Shown here: in pieces, positions 10,877 to 12,107 of the stretch
Numbering within the stretch: position 1 is the stretch's first letter
Layout: each line of letters starts with the position of its first letter
Source of the DNA: Candidatus Woesearchaeota archaeon
GTDB taxonomy: Archaea > Nanobdellota > Nanobdellia > Woesearchaeales > JAGVYO01
Direction: 5' to 3'
DNA length: 12,107 bases
Assembly (NCBI GenBank): GCA_018303225.1
Contig: JAGVYO010000032.1
Coordinates: 1-12,107 of the forward strand
The notes under the pieces: model-generated
The model's input: the letters and a program-made list of their open reading frames with translations, nothing else
Databases searched by the model: none
Told to the model about the DNA's origin: nothing
Position numbers and translations under genes: made by a program

Positions 10877-12107
10877 ATGGAGCACGAGCACACCCCTGAA
10901 GAGCCGGAAGAGGATTCTGAGATCAGCAGCTGGAAGCGCAAGCTTCTATGGACATGGGCATTCACCATCCCTATCACGGTGATCATGCTGTCGGAACGGC
11001 TTTTCCATTTCCCCCTGATTGAGATGCCGTATTCCATCATCGCTATTCTTATCCTCGGCTTTCCGGTCCTTTTCATCTTCGGATGGGACACCGTAAAGGG
11101 AGGGATGCGTGGGCTGTTCACCTTCTACTTCAACATGGATTCCCTGATTTCGCTGGGAACCATCATCGCCTACATCACCGGCTTTATTTTTTTCACAGGA
11201 ATCGTTGATGATTATTCGGGCGTTGCCGCGATGATCATGGCTTTTTTCACGACCGGGAAATATGTCGAAGCGAAAGCAAGGGGCCGGGCCAGCCAGGAGA
11301 TCCGAAAACTGCTGGAATTGGGGGCGAAAAATGCCCTTGTCCTGAGGAACAAGAAGGAAATTGAGATTCCTGCGTCTGAGATCAGGGTCGGCGATGTCAT
11401 GATCGTCAAGCCCGGGGAAAAGATACCTACTGACGGAATCGTCGTCAAAGGAGAAAGCTCTGTCGACGAATCGATGGTTACCGGGGAAAGCCTTCCGGTT
11501 GACAAGCTAAAAGGAAGCAACGTGATCGGGGCAACCATCAATCAGGACGGAATCCTGTATATCAAAGCAACCAAAGTCGGCAGCGACACGTTTTTGGCGC
11601 ACATCATCGAATTGGTCGAAGAGGCGCAGGGGACCAAAGTCCCTATCCAGAAACTGGCCGACAAGATAACCTCCATCTTTGTTCCGGCCATCCTGATATT
11701 GGCTATCCTGGCTTTTTTGAACTGGTGGCTCTTTTCCAAGGATGTAAGCAGATCCCTTGGCATAGCCATCGCTGTTTTGGTGATAGCATGCCCGTGTGCC
11801 CTTGGGCTGGCGACACCGACGGCGCTGATGGTCGGATCCGGAATGGGGGCTAAGCGGGGGATATTGATCAGGAAGGGAGAAGCGATACAGACCATGAAAG
11901 AAGTCAAGACCATCGTCTTTGACAAGACCGGGACCATTACGAAAGGAAAGCCGGAAGTGACAGACATAACCTCCACCGGGAAAATTTCTCAAAAGGAGCT
12001 GTTGAGCCTGGCTGCGAGCCTGGAAAGGCTTTCCGAGCATCCCATCGCCAAGGCCATCGTCAACAAGGCCGGCCTGAAGAGCAGCAAAAAAGTTACGGGA
12101 TTCAAAG
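10877..12107 (+). CDS. copA: Cu+-type P1B ATPase (CopA), 3' end beyond the window
   Basis: The first 410 residues are present. A His/Glu-rich tail (MEHEHTPEEPEEDSE) replaces the usual N-terminal HMA domain. Membrane segments lie around 22-36, 49-68, 80-105 and 107-120, followed by the actuator domain with VGDVMIVKPGEKIPTDG (about 172-188) and TGES (202-205). The metal-channel motif CPC is at 305-307 in IACPCALGLATPTAL; the phosphorylation site is Asp349 in DKTGT; the HP motif of P1B ATPases is at His388 (SEHPIAKAI). CPC with this neighbourhood points to Cu(I)/Ag(I) export. Start ATG 10877 follows the HMA stop by 1 nt without its own ribosome site, so translation is probably coupled. No stop is reached by 12107. 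Confidence 0.95.
   Translation, partial: MEHEHTPEEPEEDSEISSWKRKLLWTWAFTIPITVIMLSERLFHFPLIEMPYSIIAILILGFPVLFIFGWDTVKGGMRGLFTFYFNMDSLISLGTIIAYITGFIFFTGIVDDYSGVAAMIMAFFTTGKYVEAKARGRASQEIRKLLELGAKNALVLRNKKEIEIPASEIRVGDVMIVKPGEKIPTDGIVVKGESSVDESMVTGESLPVDKLKGSNVIGATINQDGILYIKATKVGSDTFLAHIIELVEEAQGTKVPIQKLADKITSIFVPAILILAILAFLNWWLFSKDVSRSLGIAIAVLVIACPCALGLATPTALMVGSGMGAKRGILIRKGEAIQTMKEVKTIVFDKTGTITKGKPEVTDITSTGKISQKELLSLAASLERLSEHPIAKAIVNKAGLKSSKKVTGFK

Noticed and set aside
10531..12040. Long minus-strand open frames opposite the copZ/copA region
   Set aside because: They lie opposite genes with complete HMA and P-type ATPase motifs and have no domain of their own.

Overview
The window reads as archaeal chromosome. 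Five genes on both strands have a TATA-type box (TTTAWWAA-like) centred 27-29 nt before the start codon and no room for a leader, which is the archaeal leaderless arrangement. Other genes use GGAGG/GAGGTG Shine-Dalgarno sites. The gene content (MNT/HEPN pair with an N-terminal winged helix, membrane-tethered winged-helix regulator, PdxS/PdxT vitamin B6 synthesis, many small one-TM proteins) fits a small-genome archaeon, possibly of the DPANN group. The domain-level call is fairly firm; the lineage is inference.

Left part (1-4860). A thioredoxin-fold protein (46-600) and a secreted Ig-like/YtkA-like protein (602-1045) are coupled on the plus strand. A gene-free stretch (1046-1209) holds four consecutive perfect hairpins. 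On the minus strand lie pdxT (1210-1657, broken by an out-of-frame internal deletion) and intact pdxS (1662-2534), a DUF2283 protein (2579-2821), and a HEPN + winged-helix-MNT nucleotidyltransferase pair (2892-3751). Back on the plus strand, a two-TM winged-helix regulator (3881-4375) is coupled to a VIT1/CCC1-like membrane transporter (4381-4860).

Right part (4861-12107). This is a long plus-strand cluster that looks like a metal or thiol-reactive-metal (most likely copper) handling island. Unit one (4943-9479) runs: Cys-rich membrane-anchored protein; 81-aa His-rich one-TM protein; a second hairpin array; rhodanese-DUF411 fusion lipoprotein; HCPLC polytopic membrane protein; cytosolic helical protein; four-TM protein with a CHNVC motif; anchored extracellular protein; DUF302 protein; possible 10-aa MGKGKGKGCC peptide; DUF5676-like two-TM protein. 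Unit two has its own leaderless promoter (about 9570): Met/Gly-rich membrane protein; membrane-anchored cupredoxin lacking a central loop; stand-alone HMA (CopZ-like) chaperone; and a CopA-type P1B ATPase without its own HMA domain that runs off the right edge. Together these supply metal binding outside the cell (cupredoxin, DUF411, Cys/His-rich anchored proteins), cytosolic delivery (HMA protein), export (ATPase) and sulfur/thiol chemistry (rhodanese, DUF302).

The least explained signals are: two related multi-hairpin arrays sharing a 14-nt block; identical MVGGC C-termini on two neighbouring non-homologous membrane proteins, with a nearby microORF ending in CC; a recurring TG-x-AV segment outside the membrane anchors; and two separate genes with internal deletions.
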